In this document: one piece after another, positions 45,004 to 53,241 of the stretch
How positions within the stretch are numbered: position 1 is the stretch's first letter
Layout of the letters: each line of letters opens with the position of its first letter
Assembly (NCBI RefSeq): GCF_036898825.1
Contig: NZ_JARUND010000001.1
Span: 2,666,001-2,730,000 of the forward strand
DNA: 64,000 nt
Source of the DNA: Streptomyces sp. B21-083
GTDB lineage: Bacteria; Actinomycetota; Actinomycetes; Streptomycetales; Streptomycetaceae
Direction of reading: 5' to 3'
Made by a program: the position numbers and the translations under genes
Notes under the pieces: model-generated
Database searches by the model: none
The model's input: only the letters and a program-made list of their open reading frames with translations
Told to the model about the DNA's origin: nothing

Positions 45004-45975
45004 ATGCCCGTCACCGTCGTACGTTTCAACCTGGTCGCCCCCGATGCCACCCCCGCCGACCTCCGCGCCCGCTACCAGGCCGCGATCGAGATGGCCGCGT
45101 ACGCCGACGCCCACGGCATCACCACGGTCCAGACCGAGGAGCACCACGGCGTCGCCAACAACTGGCTGCCCTCGCCGTTCGCCTTCGCGGGAGCCGTGTT
45201 CGGGGCGACGCGGCGGATCGCGGTGACGGTGTCGGCGGTGATCGGTCCGCTGCACGACCCCCTGAGGCTCGCCGAGGACATCGCCGTACTCGATCTGCTG
45301 AGCGGCGGACGGCTGGTCACGGTCGCCGGGATCGGGTACCGGCCCGAGGAGTACGCCCATTTCGGCGCCGACTGGAAGCGGCGCGGCAAGCTCCAGGACG
45401 AGCTGCTGGAGACGCTCCTGAAGGCCTGGACCGGCGAGGAGTTCACGTACCGGGGCCGTACGGTACGGGTCACTCCGCGCCCGTGCACCGACCCGCATCC
45501 GCTCCTTCTGGTGGGCGGCTCGTCGAAGGCGGCGGCCAGACGGGCGGCCCGTCTCGGGCTCCCTCTCTTCCCCAGCGCACACCTGCCCGAGCTGGAGGCC
45601 TACTACAAGGAGCGGCTCGTCGAGTACGGCACGGAGGGCTGGACGATGATGCCGGCCGCCGAGACCCCGCTGCTGCACATCACCGAGGACCCGGACCGGG
45701 CGTGGGCCGAGCACGGCCACCACTTCCTGCACGAGGCCCGGACGTACGCCTCCTGGCAGTCCGGCGACATACGGTCCGCCGTGAAGTCGGCGGCCACGAC
45801 GGTCGAGGAACTGCGTGCCGAGGGCGTGTACCGGATGCTGACGCCCGAGGAGTGCGTGGCCCAGGGGCTGGACAACTACGTGCTGCATCCGCTGTCGGGC
45901 GGGATGCCGGTGGAGGAGGGGTGGCGGAGTCTGCGGCTGTTCGGGGAGCGGGTGCTGCCGGAACTGGCGGGCTGA
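45004..45975 (+). CDS. LLM-class flavin-dependent oxidoreductase (bacterial luciferase-like)
   Basis: The 323-residue TIM-barrel protein shows the luciferase-like pattern: 'AAYADAHGITTVQTEEHHG', 'LAEDIAVLDLLSGGRLVTVAGIGYRPEEYA', and 'LLLVGGSSKAAARRAARLGLPLF'. Such enzymes use FMNH2 or F420 to oxidise small molecules. The motif does not decide the cofactor. ATG 45004 follows GAAGGGG. It is monocistronic between ftsY (divergent) and glcP (convergent). Confidence 0.86.
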   Translation: MPVTVVRFNLVAPDATPADLRARYQAAIEMAAYADAHGITTVQTEEHHGVANNWLPSPFAFAGAVFGATRRIAVTVSAVIGPLHDPLRLAEDIAVLDLLSGGRLVTVAGIGYRPEEYAHFGADWKRRGKLQDELLETLLKAWTGEEFTYRGRTVRVTPRPCTDPHPLLLVGGSSKAAARRAARLGLPLFPSAHLPELEAYYKERLVEYGTEGWTMMPAAETPLLHITEDPDRAWAEHGHHFLHEARTYASWQSGDIRSAVKSAATTVEELRAEGVYRMLTPEECVAQGLDNYVLHPLSGGMPVEEGWRSLRLFGERVLPELAG

Positions 45976-46044
45976 CGCACCTGCCCGCCGAAAGGCCGCT
46001 CCCGGCTCGGGCAGAGGCCGAGCAGCCGGAAGCGGCGGCGGATA

Positions 46045-46082
46045 CGGGGAGAAGGGCAGCGGGGACTTGGCCCTTCTCCCCG
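46045..46082. terminator. Bidirectional terminator between the LLM gene and glcP
   Basis: A 13-bp perfect stem (46045-46057 / 46070-46082, CGGGGAGAAGGGC arms) with a 12-nt loop lies between convergent genes. Confidence 0.82.
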
Positions 46083-46103
46083 AGTCGTGCGGAGGTGACG
46101 GGG

Positions 46104-47522
46104 CTAGCCCATCTCCTCCAGCGTCTTGCCCTTCGTCTCCTTGACGAACCGGAGCACGAAGGGGATCGAGAGCACCGCGAAGATCGTGTAGATCACGTAG
46201 GTGGCGGAGAGGTTCCAGTCGGCCAGTGACGGGAAACTCGCGGTGATGGCCCAGTTGGCGATCCACTGTGCGGCGGCGGCCACACCGAGGGCGGCGGCGC
46301 GGAGCCTGTTCGGGAACATCTCGCCGAGGAAGACCCAGACGACGACGCCCCAGGACAGGGCGAAGAAGAGCACAAACACATGGGCGGCGACCAGGGCGAC
46401 CCAGCCCTGGGTGGCGGGCAGCTTGCCGTCGACGAGGTCGTAGGAGAAGGCCCAGGCCTCCAGGGCGAGCCCGAGGGCCATGCCGACGGAACCGATGAGC
46501 GCGAGCGGCCGGCGGCCGATCCGGTCGACGAAGATCATGGCGATCACGGTGCCGATGATGTTGATGATCGACGTGGTGAACGAGTAGAGGAACGAGTCCG
46601 TCGGGTCGACGCCGACCGACTGCCACAGCGTCGAGGAGTAGTAGAACGCGACGTTGATGCCGACGAACTGCTGGAAGACCGAGAGTCCGATACCGATCCA
46701 GACGATCGGCTTGAAGAGGAAGGTGCCGCCGAGCAGGTCCTTGAAGACCGACTGGTGCTCCCTCTTCATGGCCCGCTCGATCTCGGCGACCCGGGCGTCC
46801 AGGTCGATACCGTCGCCCTCGACCTCGCGCAGCACCTCACGGGCGCGCTCGTCCCGGCCGACGGAGATCAGGAAGCGCGGCGACTCGGGGATCGCGAACG
46901 ACAGCAGCCCGTAGAGCACCGCCGGTACGACCATCACGCCGAGCATGACCTGCCAGGCCTCGACGCCCAGCAGCTCACCGCGCTGGTCGCCGCCCGCCGC
47001 GTTCAGGATGCCCCAGTTGACCAGCTGCGAGATGGCGATGCCGACGACGATCGCGGCCTGCTGGAAGGAACCGAGCCGTCCCCGGTACGCGGCCGGGGCG
47101 ACCTCGGCGATGTAGGCGGGGCCGATGACGGAGGCCATACCGATGGCGAAGCCGCCGACGATCCGCCAGAAGGCGAGGTCGTACAGCGCGAAGGGCAGCG
47201 CGGAGCCGACGGCGCTGATGGTGAACAGCACCGCGGAGATCTGCATGCAGCGGATACGGCCGATGCGGTCGGCCATGCGTCCGGCGGTGGCCGCGCCGAT
47301 GGCGCAGCCGATCAACGCGATGGCGATGACCTGTGCCAGGGCCGCGGAGCCGACGTCGTAGCGGCTCCGGATCGCCTCGACAGCGCCGTTGATCACGGCA
47401 CTGTCGTAGCCGAAGAGGAAACCGCCCATCGCGGCCGCCGCCGCGATGAAGATGACATGTCCGAGATGCTCGGGATGAGCCGCTCCGGCTCCTGACTTGG
47501 GTTCCTGCTCAGTGCTGGTCAC
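46104..47522 (-). CDS. glcP: Glucose permease of the major facilitator superfamily
   Basis: The 472-residue protein with twelve spans belongs to the sugar-porter family. It shows 'GGFLFGYDSAVINGAVEAI', 'GRMADRIGRIRCM', 'PESPRFLISVGRDERAREVL', 'FQQFVGINVAFYYSS' and 'FVKETKGKTLEEMG'. It closely resembles S. coelicolor GlcP, the proton-glucose symporter, and has the same position after smc. GTG 47522 has AGGAG 6 nt upstream; it gives the GlcP length. Two matching palindromes lie upstream. Glucose entry through GlcP feeds glucose kinase-dependent carbon control in Streptomyces. Confidence 0.93.
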   Translation of the reverse strand: MTSTEQEPKSGAGAAHPEHLGHVIFIAAAAAMGGFLFGYDSAVINGAVEAIRSRYDVGSAALAQVIAIALIGCAIGAATAGRMADRIGRIRCMQISAVLFTISAVGSALPFALYDLAFWRIVGGFAIGMASVIGPAYIAEVAPAAYRGRLGSFQQAAIVVGIAISQLVNWGILNAAGGDQRGELLGVEAWQVMLGVMVVPAVLYGLLSFAIPESPRFLISVGRDERAREVLREVEGDGIDLDARVAEIERAMKREHQSVFKDLLGGTFLFKPIVWIGIGLSVFQQFVGINVAFYYSSTLWQSVGVDPTDSFLYSFTTSIINIIGTVIAMIFVDRIGRRPLALIGSVGMALGLALEAWAFSYDLVDGKLPATQGWVALVAAHVFVLFFALSWGVVVWVFLGEMFPNRLRAAALGVAAAAQWIANWAITASFPSLADWNLSATYVIYTIFAVLSIPFVLRFVKETKGKTLEEMG

Positions 47523-47616
47523 GAACAACTCCTCGGGCCACCGGCAACGCCGCCGGGTGGGGGACCCTCTCAGGTAGGTGGTACCTGAAGGTAAAACCGA
47601 CGCTACCGAGACTATG

Positions 47617-47633
47617 CCTTCAAGTTTCGAAGG
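47617..47633. promoter_or_regulatory. Palindromic operator, copy 1, upstream of glcP
   Basis: CCTTCAA-GTT-TCGAAGG, with 7-bp arms (one mismatch) around a 3-bp centre, lies 95 bp upstream of the glcP start. An identical-plan site occurs exactly 63 bp further upstream. Confidence 0.7.
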
Positions 47634-47679
47634 TGACAGCGCGATTGCTGTGAGAAAGAAGGCACAATCAGCGGCGTTA

Positions 47680-47696
47680 CCTTCAAGTTTTGAAGG
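47680..47696. promoter_or_regulatory. Palindromic operator, copy 2, upstream of glcP
   Basis: CCTTCAA-GTT-TTGAAGG is a perfect 7-bp-arm palindrome between the smc stop and glcP. The shared spacer GTT and spacing of six helical turns to copy 1 suggest one dimeric repressor binding both sites on the same face, perhaps looping the promoter. Confidence 0.75.
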
Positions 47697-47709
47697 ATAG
47701 AAGCAGGGG

Positions 47710-50700
47710 TTAGCGGAGCCGTTGGGAAATCACCTTCGACACGCCGTCGCCCTGCATGGAGACGCCGTACAGCGCGTCGGCGACTTCCATCGTGCGCTTC
47801 TGATGCGTGATCACGATCAGCTGCGAGGCCTCCTGGAGCTCCTGCATGATCCGGATCAGCCGCTGGAGGTTGGTGTCGTCGAGCGCCGCCTCGACCTCGT
47901 CCATCACATAGAACGGGCTGGGGCGGGCCTTGAAGATCGACACGAGCAGCGCAACGGCGGTCAGCGAACGCTCGCCGCCGGACAGCAGGGACAACCGCTT
48001 GACCTTCTTGCCCGGCGGTCGGGCCTCCACGTCCACGCCGGTGGTGAGCATGTTGTCGGGGTCGGTCAGGATCAGCCGCCCCTCGCCTCCGGGGAACAGC
48101 CGGCTGAAGACGCCCTCGAACTGCACCGCCGTGTCCCGGTACGCCTCGGTGAAGACCTGCTCGACACGCTCGTCGACTTCCTTCACGACTTGAAGCAGAT
48201 CAGTGCGCGTCTTCTTCAGATCCTCGAGCTGCTCACTGAGGAACTTGTGCCGTTCCTCCAGTGCCGCGAACTCCTCCAGCGCCAGCGGGTTGACCTTGCC
48301 CAGCTGCTGGTAGGCCCGCTCGGTCGCCCTGAGCCGCTTCTCCTGCTCGGCGCGGTGGAACTGCTTCGGCTGGTTGCGCGGATGCTCCGGATCCTCGGGC
48401 AGTTCCTCGCCGTCGGCGGGGGGCGAGGGCGGCACCAACTGGTGCGGGCCGTACTCGGCCACCAACCCCTCCGGTTCCACACCGAGTTCCTCCAGCGCCT
48501 TGGTCTCCAGCTGCTCGATCCGCAGCCGCTTCTCGGCGCCGAGTACCTCCCCTCGGTGCATTGAATCCGTCAACTTGTCGAGATCGGCCTTGAAGTCCCG
48601 CCCGGCGGCGCGAGCGGCGGTCAGTTCCTGCTCACGCCGGGCCTTGGCGGCGTCGGCCGCGGTGCGTTCCTGATCGGCCCGGGAGAGCGAGACCTCGACG
48701 TGCGCGAGCAGTTGCCGGGCCCCGGAACCGACGGCTTCGGCGACGGCCGCCTCGTGCCGGAGCCGCGCCCTCCGCCGCTCGGCACGCGCGCGTGCCTCCC
48801 GTTCGGCACGTGCGGCCCGGTCGAGCGATTCGGCCCGTCCGGCGAGCCCCTTGACCCGCTCCTCGTGCGTACGGACCTGGAGCCGGGCTTCCATCTCGGT
48901 CTGCCGCGCGTTGGCGCCGTCGGCGGCGAGCCGGTCCCGGACTCCGGTGTCGGGCTCCTCCTCGACGGGCATCTCCTCGGCGACAGCGAGCCGCTCCGCC
49001 AACTCCTCGGCATCCTCTACGGCCTTGTCGAGCGCTTCCTGCGCGCGCGCCGCCGCCGCGGTGGACCTCTCGGCCTCCCCGGCGGCGCCCCTGGCCTGTC
49101 CGGCGAGCCGCCCGAGCTGCTGGGCGACGGCCGACTTCTCCCGGTCGGCGGCCCGCCGCCGCTCCCCCAACTCCTCGACGAACGCGGCACACTCCTTGCG
49201 CCGCTCCCCGGCGAGCCGCTGCGCCCCGGCCAACTCCTCGCACCGTACGGCCAGTTCATCGAGCTCGGCGGCGGCCTCGTCGACGGAGGCCTGCACCTCC
49301 AGCAGACTCGGCGCCCCGGCGGACCCACCGTGCGCGAAGTGGGCGCCGAGCAGGTCCCCTTCGGCGGTCACGGCGATCAACTCCGGCCGGGAGTACACCA
49401 GTTCCTCGGCGTCTTCGAGCGTCTCGACGACCACGATCCCGCGCAGCAACCGGCGTACGGCGGACATGAGTTCGGCGGGGCCTCGGACCAGGTCGGCGGC
49501 AAGAGGCGACCCATTCGAGGAGCGCCTCTCGGTCACCGCACGATCGCGGGGCGCCGAACCCTGGCCGTCGGCGGCACCGGCATCGTGGACGCCGCCGGGC
49601 GAGAACCCCTGGCCGTCGAACGCCTCGGCGTCGCGGGAACCGCCGGAGCGGGTACCCGCGGCCGCGCCGGAGTCGTCACCTCGGGCAGCTCCCTCGCCCG
49701 GATCCCCTGGCCCCGAAGCGGACTCGCCCGAGGCATCGGCATTACGCACACCCACGACACCCGGGTGCGCGGGCCCTGACGGCCACCGCCCCGCACCGGG
49801 ACCGGCCGACCGATCCTCGCCCGGGGGACGGCTCCGCTCCCCCGCACCAACGGCGGTCTCCCTCGTCAGTCCCTGTCCGGCACCAGGGGCACCACCGAGA
49901 GTCTCCAGCCCTTGCTCGGCCGACCGTCCCACACCCGCCGGGCCCTCACCCGCCGCATCGTCCAACCGCCCTGCGCCATCCGCAGGGCTCACCGCCCCAC
50001 GCACCCTCGCCTCCGACGCCCCCACCCAGCGCCGAACCGCCTCCGACGAACCGCCCGCAGGCCCCGAGCCGGCGCCCACCCCGTCGCCGCCCCGCCCACC
50101 GCCGTCCTCCCTGTCCACCGAGTCACGCGCCCCCTCGGCCCGCTCCCCCACCGAACCGCCCGGCCTGCGCGGCCGGGCCTCCGCCGGCTCCGGTGCCCCC
50201 GCCAGCAGCAGCGAAGCGCGCCCCCCGTCCTGCTTGCGCAGCAGACGGATCGCGGCTGCCGCGGAGGCCGGGGTCGTCACCGCGATGGCGTTCGCCGCCG
50301 CGCCGAAGGCCGCGGCCACGGCGACCTCGTGGCCCGGGGTGACCGTCAGCAGTTCCGCCGCCGGGCCGAGCAGGCCGGTGAGCCGGTCCCGCGCGGCCAA
50401 TAGCGCGCCCGTGCCGTCCTTGCGGCGCAGGCCCAGGGCCAGGGCCTCGTGGCGGGCCTGGGTGGCGGCACGCCTGCGCTCCGCCGCCGTGACCGCCTCG
50501 CGGGCCGCGGTGAGGGCCGCCTCCGCGTCGGCGAGGGCGGCCTTCGCCGTGTCGTGCCGCTCCGCCAGTTCCGCGTCACCCGCGTCGAGGCCGTCCACCT
50601 CGGCCTGCAGCGTCTCGTACTCAGCCTGGGCCGCGACCGCGCGTTCCCGCGCCTCGTCGCGCGCGGCGGCGAGGCGGCCGATCTCAGCCTGGGCGCCGGC

Positions 50701-51912
50701 CGCGCGCGACCGGGCGGCGTTGACCTGGCCGGTCAGCCGGGCCAGGCCCTCGCGGCGGTCGGCGATCGCGCGGGCCAGGTCCTTCAGGCGCCGTTCCTCG
50801 ACCGCGAGTTCGCGCTCCAGCTCGGCCCGGTGCTCGACCGTGTCCTCCAGCGCGTGTTCGGCCGCCTCCAGAGCCGCCTCCAGCTCGGCCTCCTGCTCAC
50901 GGATACGCGCGGCCTCGCGCTCCATGTCCTCCGGCTCACGTCCGCGCCGCTCCTCGTCGGGGGCGGAGGTGGCGCTCTTCACCCGGGCGTCGGCCAGCGA
51001 AACGGTGCCTCGCACCCGTTCGGCGAGCTGGGAGAGGTCGTACCAGGTCTGCTGGGCGCGCTGGAGGCGTGGCGTGAGCTGCCGTACCTCGTCCTCCAGG
51101 AGCGCCTCGCGCTGGAGGGCCTTCCTCAGCTCGGCCTCCGTCGCCTCCTTGCGTTCCTTGAGCGCGGCCTCGTCCGCGACCTCCGTCTGGAGCGCCCCCC
51201 GCAGCCGTACGAGATCGTCGGCGAGGAGCCGGAGGCGGGCGTCGCGCAGATCCGCCTGGATGACCGCGGCCCGGCGCGCGACCGCCGCCTGCCGTCCCAA
51301 CGGCTTCAGCTGGCGCCGCAGTTCGTCGGTGAGGTCCTGGACGCGGGCGAGGTTCGCCTGCATCGCGTCCAGCTTGCGCAGCGCCTTCTCCTTGCGCTTG
51401 CGGTGCTTCAGTACGCCGGCCGCCTCCTCGATGAAGGCGCGGCGGCCCATCGGATCGGCGTGCAGTACGGAGTCCAGCTGGCCCTGGCCGACGATGACGT
51501 GCATCTCACGGCCGATGCCGGAGTCGGACAGCAGGTCCTGGATGTCGAGCAGCCGGCAGGTGTCGCCGTTGATCTGGTACTCGCTGCCGCCGTTGCGGAA
51601 CATGATCCGCGTGATGGTGACCTCGGCGTACTCGATGGGCAGCGCGCCGTCGGAGTTGTCGATGGTGAGGGAGACCTCGGCGCGGCCGAGCGGCGGGCGC
51701 CCGGTGGTGCCGGCGAAGATGACGTCCTCCATCTTGCCGCCGCGCAGCGACTTGGCGCCCTGCTCGCCCATGACCCAGCTGAGGGCGTCCACGACGTTGG
51801 ACTTGCCCGAGCCGTTCGGGCCCACGACACACGTGATGCCCGGCTCGAAGCGCAGCGTGGTCGCCGAGGCGAACGACTTGAACCCGCGGAGGGTCAGGGC
51901 CTTGAGGTGCAC
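47710..51912 (-). CDS. smc: Chromosome condensation ATPase Smc with enlarged hinge
   Basis: The 1400-residue protein starts at GTG 51912. The N-terminal head has Walker A 'CVVGPNGSGKSNVVDALSWV'; long coiled coils (about 165-500 and 815-1200) flank the hinge. The C-terminal head has signature 'LSLLSGGERSLTAVAL' and Walker B 'PFYVMDEVEAALDDTN'. Smc organises and segregates chromosomes with ScpAB and ParB. Streptomyces Smc is normally near 1190 residues. The extra length is mainly a Gly/Ala/Asp/Pro-rich stretch at about 571-797 inside the hinge, not matching any Smc core. Head and coil regions look intact. Confidence 0.95.
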   Translation of the reverse strand: MHLKALTLRGFKSFASATTLRFEPGITCVVGPNGSGKSNVVDALSWVMGEQGAKSLRGGKMEDVIFAGTTGRPPLGRAEVSLTIDNSDGALPIEYAEVTITRIMFRNGGSEYQINGDTCRLLDIQDLLSDSGIGREMHVIVGQGQLDSVLHADPMGRRAFIEEAAGVLKHRKRKEKALRKLDAMQANLARVQDLTDELRRQLKPLGRQAAVARRAAVIQADLRDARLRLLADDLVRLRGALQTEVADEAALKERKEATEAELRKALQREALLEDEVRQLTPRLQRAQQTWYDLSQLAERVRGTVSLADARVKSATSAPDEERRGREPEDMEREAARIREQEAELEAALEAAEHALEDTVEHRAELERELAVEERRLKDLARAIADRREGLARLTGQVNAARSRAAGAQAEIGRLAAARDEARERAVAAQAEYETLQAEVDGLDAGDAELAERHDTAKAALADAEAALTAAREAVTAAERRRAATQARHEALALGLRRKDGTGALLAARDRLTGLLGPAAELLTVTPGHEVAVAAAFGAAANAIAVTTPASAAAAIRLLRKQDGGRASLLLAGAPEPAEARPRRPGGSVGERAEGARDSVDREDGGGRGGDGVGAGSGPAGGSSEAVRRWVGASEARVRGAVSPADGAGRLDDAAGEGPAGVGRSAEQGLETLGGAPGAGQGLTRETAVGAGERSRPPGEDRSAGPGAGRWPSGPAHPGVVGVRNADASGESASGPGDPGEGAARGDDSGAAAGTRSGGSRDAEAFDGQGFSPGGVHDAGAADGQGSAPRDRAVTERRSSNGSPLAADLVRGPAELMSAVRRLLRGIVVVETLEDAEELVYSRPELIAVTAEGDLLGAHFAHGGSAGAPSLLEVQASVDEAAAELDELAVRCEELAGAQRLAGERRKECAAFVEELGERRRAADREKSAVAQQLGRLAGQARGAAGEAERSTAAAARAQEALDKAVEDAEELAERLAVAEEMPVEEEPDTGVRDRLAADGANARQTEMEARLQVRTHEERVKGLAGRAESLDRAARAEREARARAERRRARLRHEAAVAEAVGSGARQLLAHVEVSLSRADQERTAADAAKARREQELTAARAAGRDFKADLDKLTDSMHRGEVLGAEKRLRIEQLETKALEELGVEPEGLVAEYGPHQLVPPSPPADGEELPEDPEHPRNQPKQFHRAEQEKRLRATERAYQQLGKVNPLALEEFAALEERHKFLSEQLEDLKKTRTDLLQVVKEVDERVEQVFTEAYRDTAVQFEGVFSRLFPGGEGRLILTDPDNMLTTGVDVEARPPGKKVKRLSLLSGGERSLTAVALLVSIFKARPSPFYVMDEVEAALDDTNLQRLIRIMQELQEASQLIVITHQKRTMEVADALYGVSMQGDGVSKVISQRLR

Positions 51913-52222
51913 GCCGCTGGACTCTACCTTCCGCCCTTATGTCACACGATGACCCCCTGGATACCCCCCGGCGGTTTCACCGATGAACGTGCAGGGCACA
52001 TCAGACGTTAGAGAGAGTGGAGAACCTGTGGAAGGGCCGGGACCACTCTTGACCATCGGGGAAGCGCGCGGAGAAGCACGGGGGAATAAAGAAGGGACGC
52101 CGAAGCGTCCCTTGCAATACTCTGGCCAAACTCCGACAGCTCAGCGGTTGACACGGGCAGTTCAACCACGGAGTTGCCGTGTGCGGTGCGCAGTGCTGAT
52201 GCAATGCGTGACGATGCAGTGA

Positions 52223-52426
52223 TCAGGTGAGCGCGGGCTCCGCCTGGCGTGCGTCGATGCTCTCGAGAAGCGAGTCGTGAGAAGCGGCAGCCGTCAGCTC
52301 GTCGTTTTCCGCCTGGATGCGTCCGAGTTCGGATTCCAGGTCCTGTACGCGCTGCTGGAGCCGTCGCATCTCGGCGAGGAGTCGCGGGTCAGAGCCGCCG
52401 ACGTAACCGAGAAGCGCCTTTGCCAT
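52223..52426 (-). CDS. Small coiled-coil protein of unknown function, upstream of smc
   Basis: The 67-residue protein starts at ATG 52426: 'MAKALLGYVGGSDPRLLAEM' then a Leu-zipper-like heptad run 'RRLQQRVQDLESELGRIQAE'. No signal or membrane segment. The start is preceded by GAGGACC. It lies 310 bp upstream of smc on the same strand. I recognise it as a conserved small streptomycete protein; its role is unknown. A helper of chromosome organisation is conceivable by position only. Confidence 0.75.
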   Translation of the reverse strand: MAKALLGYVGGSDPRLLAEMRRLQQRVQDLESELGRIQAENDELTAAASHDSLLESIDARQAEPALT

Positions 52427-52817
52427 GATGGATGGTCCTCCACACTGAGTGACCGACCGAAGCGGTGTGGGTCGTGAGGGAATCGCACCCGCGATGCTTG
52501 GCACTCTGGAGTTCTTGCTTAGGTTTTTGCTGCCGTTCTTACATGCCAAACAGCTAAGGTGCGCGGGGCTTTCAGCGTCTCACCAAAAAGTTTGACGGTC
52601 AACACGATCACGCCCTGTATTGGCGGGCGGCCCGGGGCGCGCGGCCTCTGGCGGGCGGCGCTGCGCCTTCGACGGGGCCCGAGGGCGCGGCCGCGAGCGC
52701 TTTCCGCGGAGCCTGCCACGACCTGCGCTTCTTGGCAACCACCAGCCGGTTTCCGCTGTGGACAAGTGCGTGCGGCATGCCCACAAGGCGCGGCCTGGGC
52801 GGCTTTACAGAACCGTC
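52427..52817. other. Intergenic region between acyP and the small coiled-coil gene
   Basis: 391 bases. A TTGTCCACA DnaA box (minus) lies at 52757-52765. The part nearest the coiled-coil gene (52430-52600) has lower GC and likely holds its promoter. Arg/Pro-rich frames in the rest look like composition artefacts, so I call no gene. Confidence 0.55.
52757..52765 (-). promoter_or_regulatory. DnaA box between acyP and the small coiled-coil gene
   Basis: TTGTCCACA on the minus strand, the Streptomyces consensus DnaA 9-mer, is intergenic and about 330 bp upstream of the coiled-coil gene that precedes smc. Confidence 0.5.
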
Positions 52818-53099
52818 TCAGCGGATGGCGAAGCCGTCGTAGATCCGGCGAGGTGTGTCCCAGATCTCGGTGACGCCGTCGACGCGGCCGGGCGTGTCGT
52901 CTCCGCGCAGCCAGTCGAGCAGCCCCTCGCAGCCCTGTCGAGTGCCCTCGGCGACCACTTGCACACGTCCGTCGTCCAGATTGAGAGCAAAACCACTCAG
53001 GCCGCCGATCTCCAGGGCCCTCGCCCGCGTGAACCAGCGGAATCCCACGCCCTGCACGCGTCCGCGCACCCAGGCGACCAGTCGCACATCGTCGTTCAT
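52818..53099 (-). CDS. acyP: Acylphosphatase
   Basis: The 93-residue enzyme has the catalytic Arg in '[18 protein letters not shown]' and the catalytic Asn in '[17 protein letters not shown]'. It hydrolyses acyl phosphates such as acetyl phosphate. Normal length and complete. It precedes the smc region on the same strand, in the usual Streptomyces order. Confidence 0.95.
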   Translation of the reverse strand: MNDDVRLVAWVRGRVQGVGFRWFTRARALEIGGLSGFALNLDDGRVQVVAEGTRQGCEGLLDWLRGDDTPGRVDGVTEIWDTPRRIYDGFAIR

Positions 53100-53241
53100 G
53101 AATGCACGCTAACGGGCCAATGTCTCTCTGAGCACTTCCTCCCCTTGCGCCATGGGGTACCGTCCCCACCCAACGAATCTCATATGAAACTCACTCGTTC
53201 GAGTGAGTAACCCTGACCGCAAGGACGAGGAAGGCCACAAC

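Noticed and set aside
48700..51952. Long plus-strand frames opposite smc
   Set aside because: Shadows of smc; Ser/Arg/Ala-rich and without motifs.
52580..52786. A 68-codon minus-strand frame resembling an Arg/Pro-rich basic protein in the acyP gap
   Set aside because: Composition follows the local GC bias; no start signal or similarity that I recognise. I treat the gap as non-coding.
52519..53169. A 216-codon minus-strand frame across the acyP gene and the gap behind it
   Set aside because: It overlaps the real acyP in another frame, is Arg/Pro-rich with no recognisable domain and has no good ribosome-binding site.
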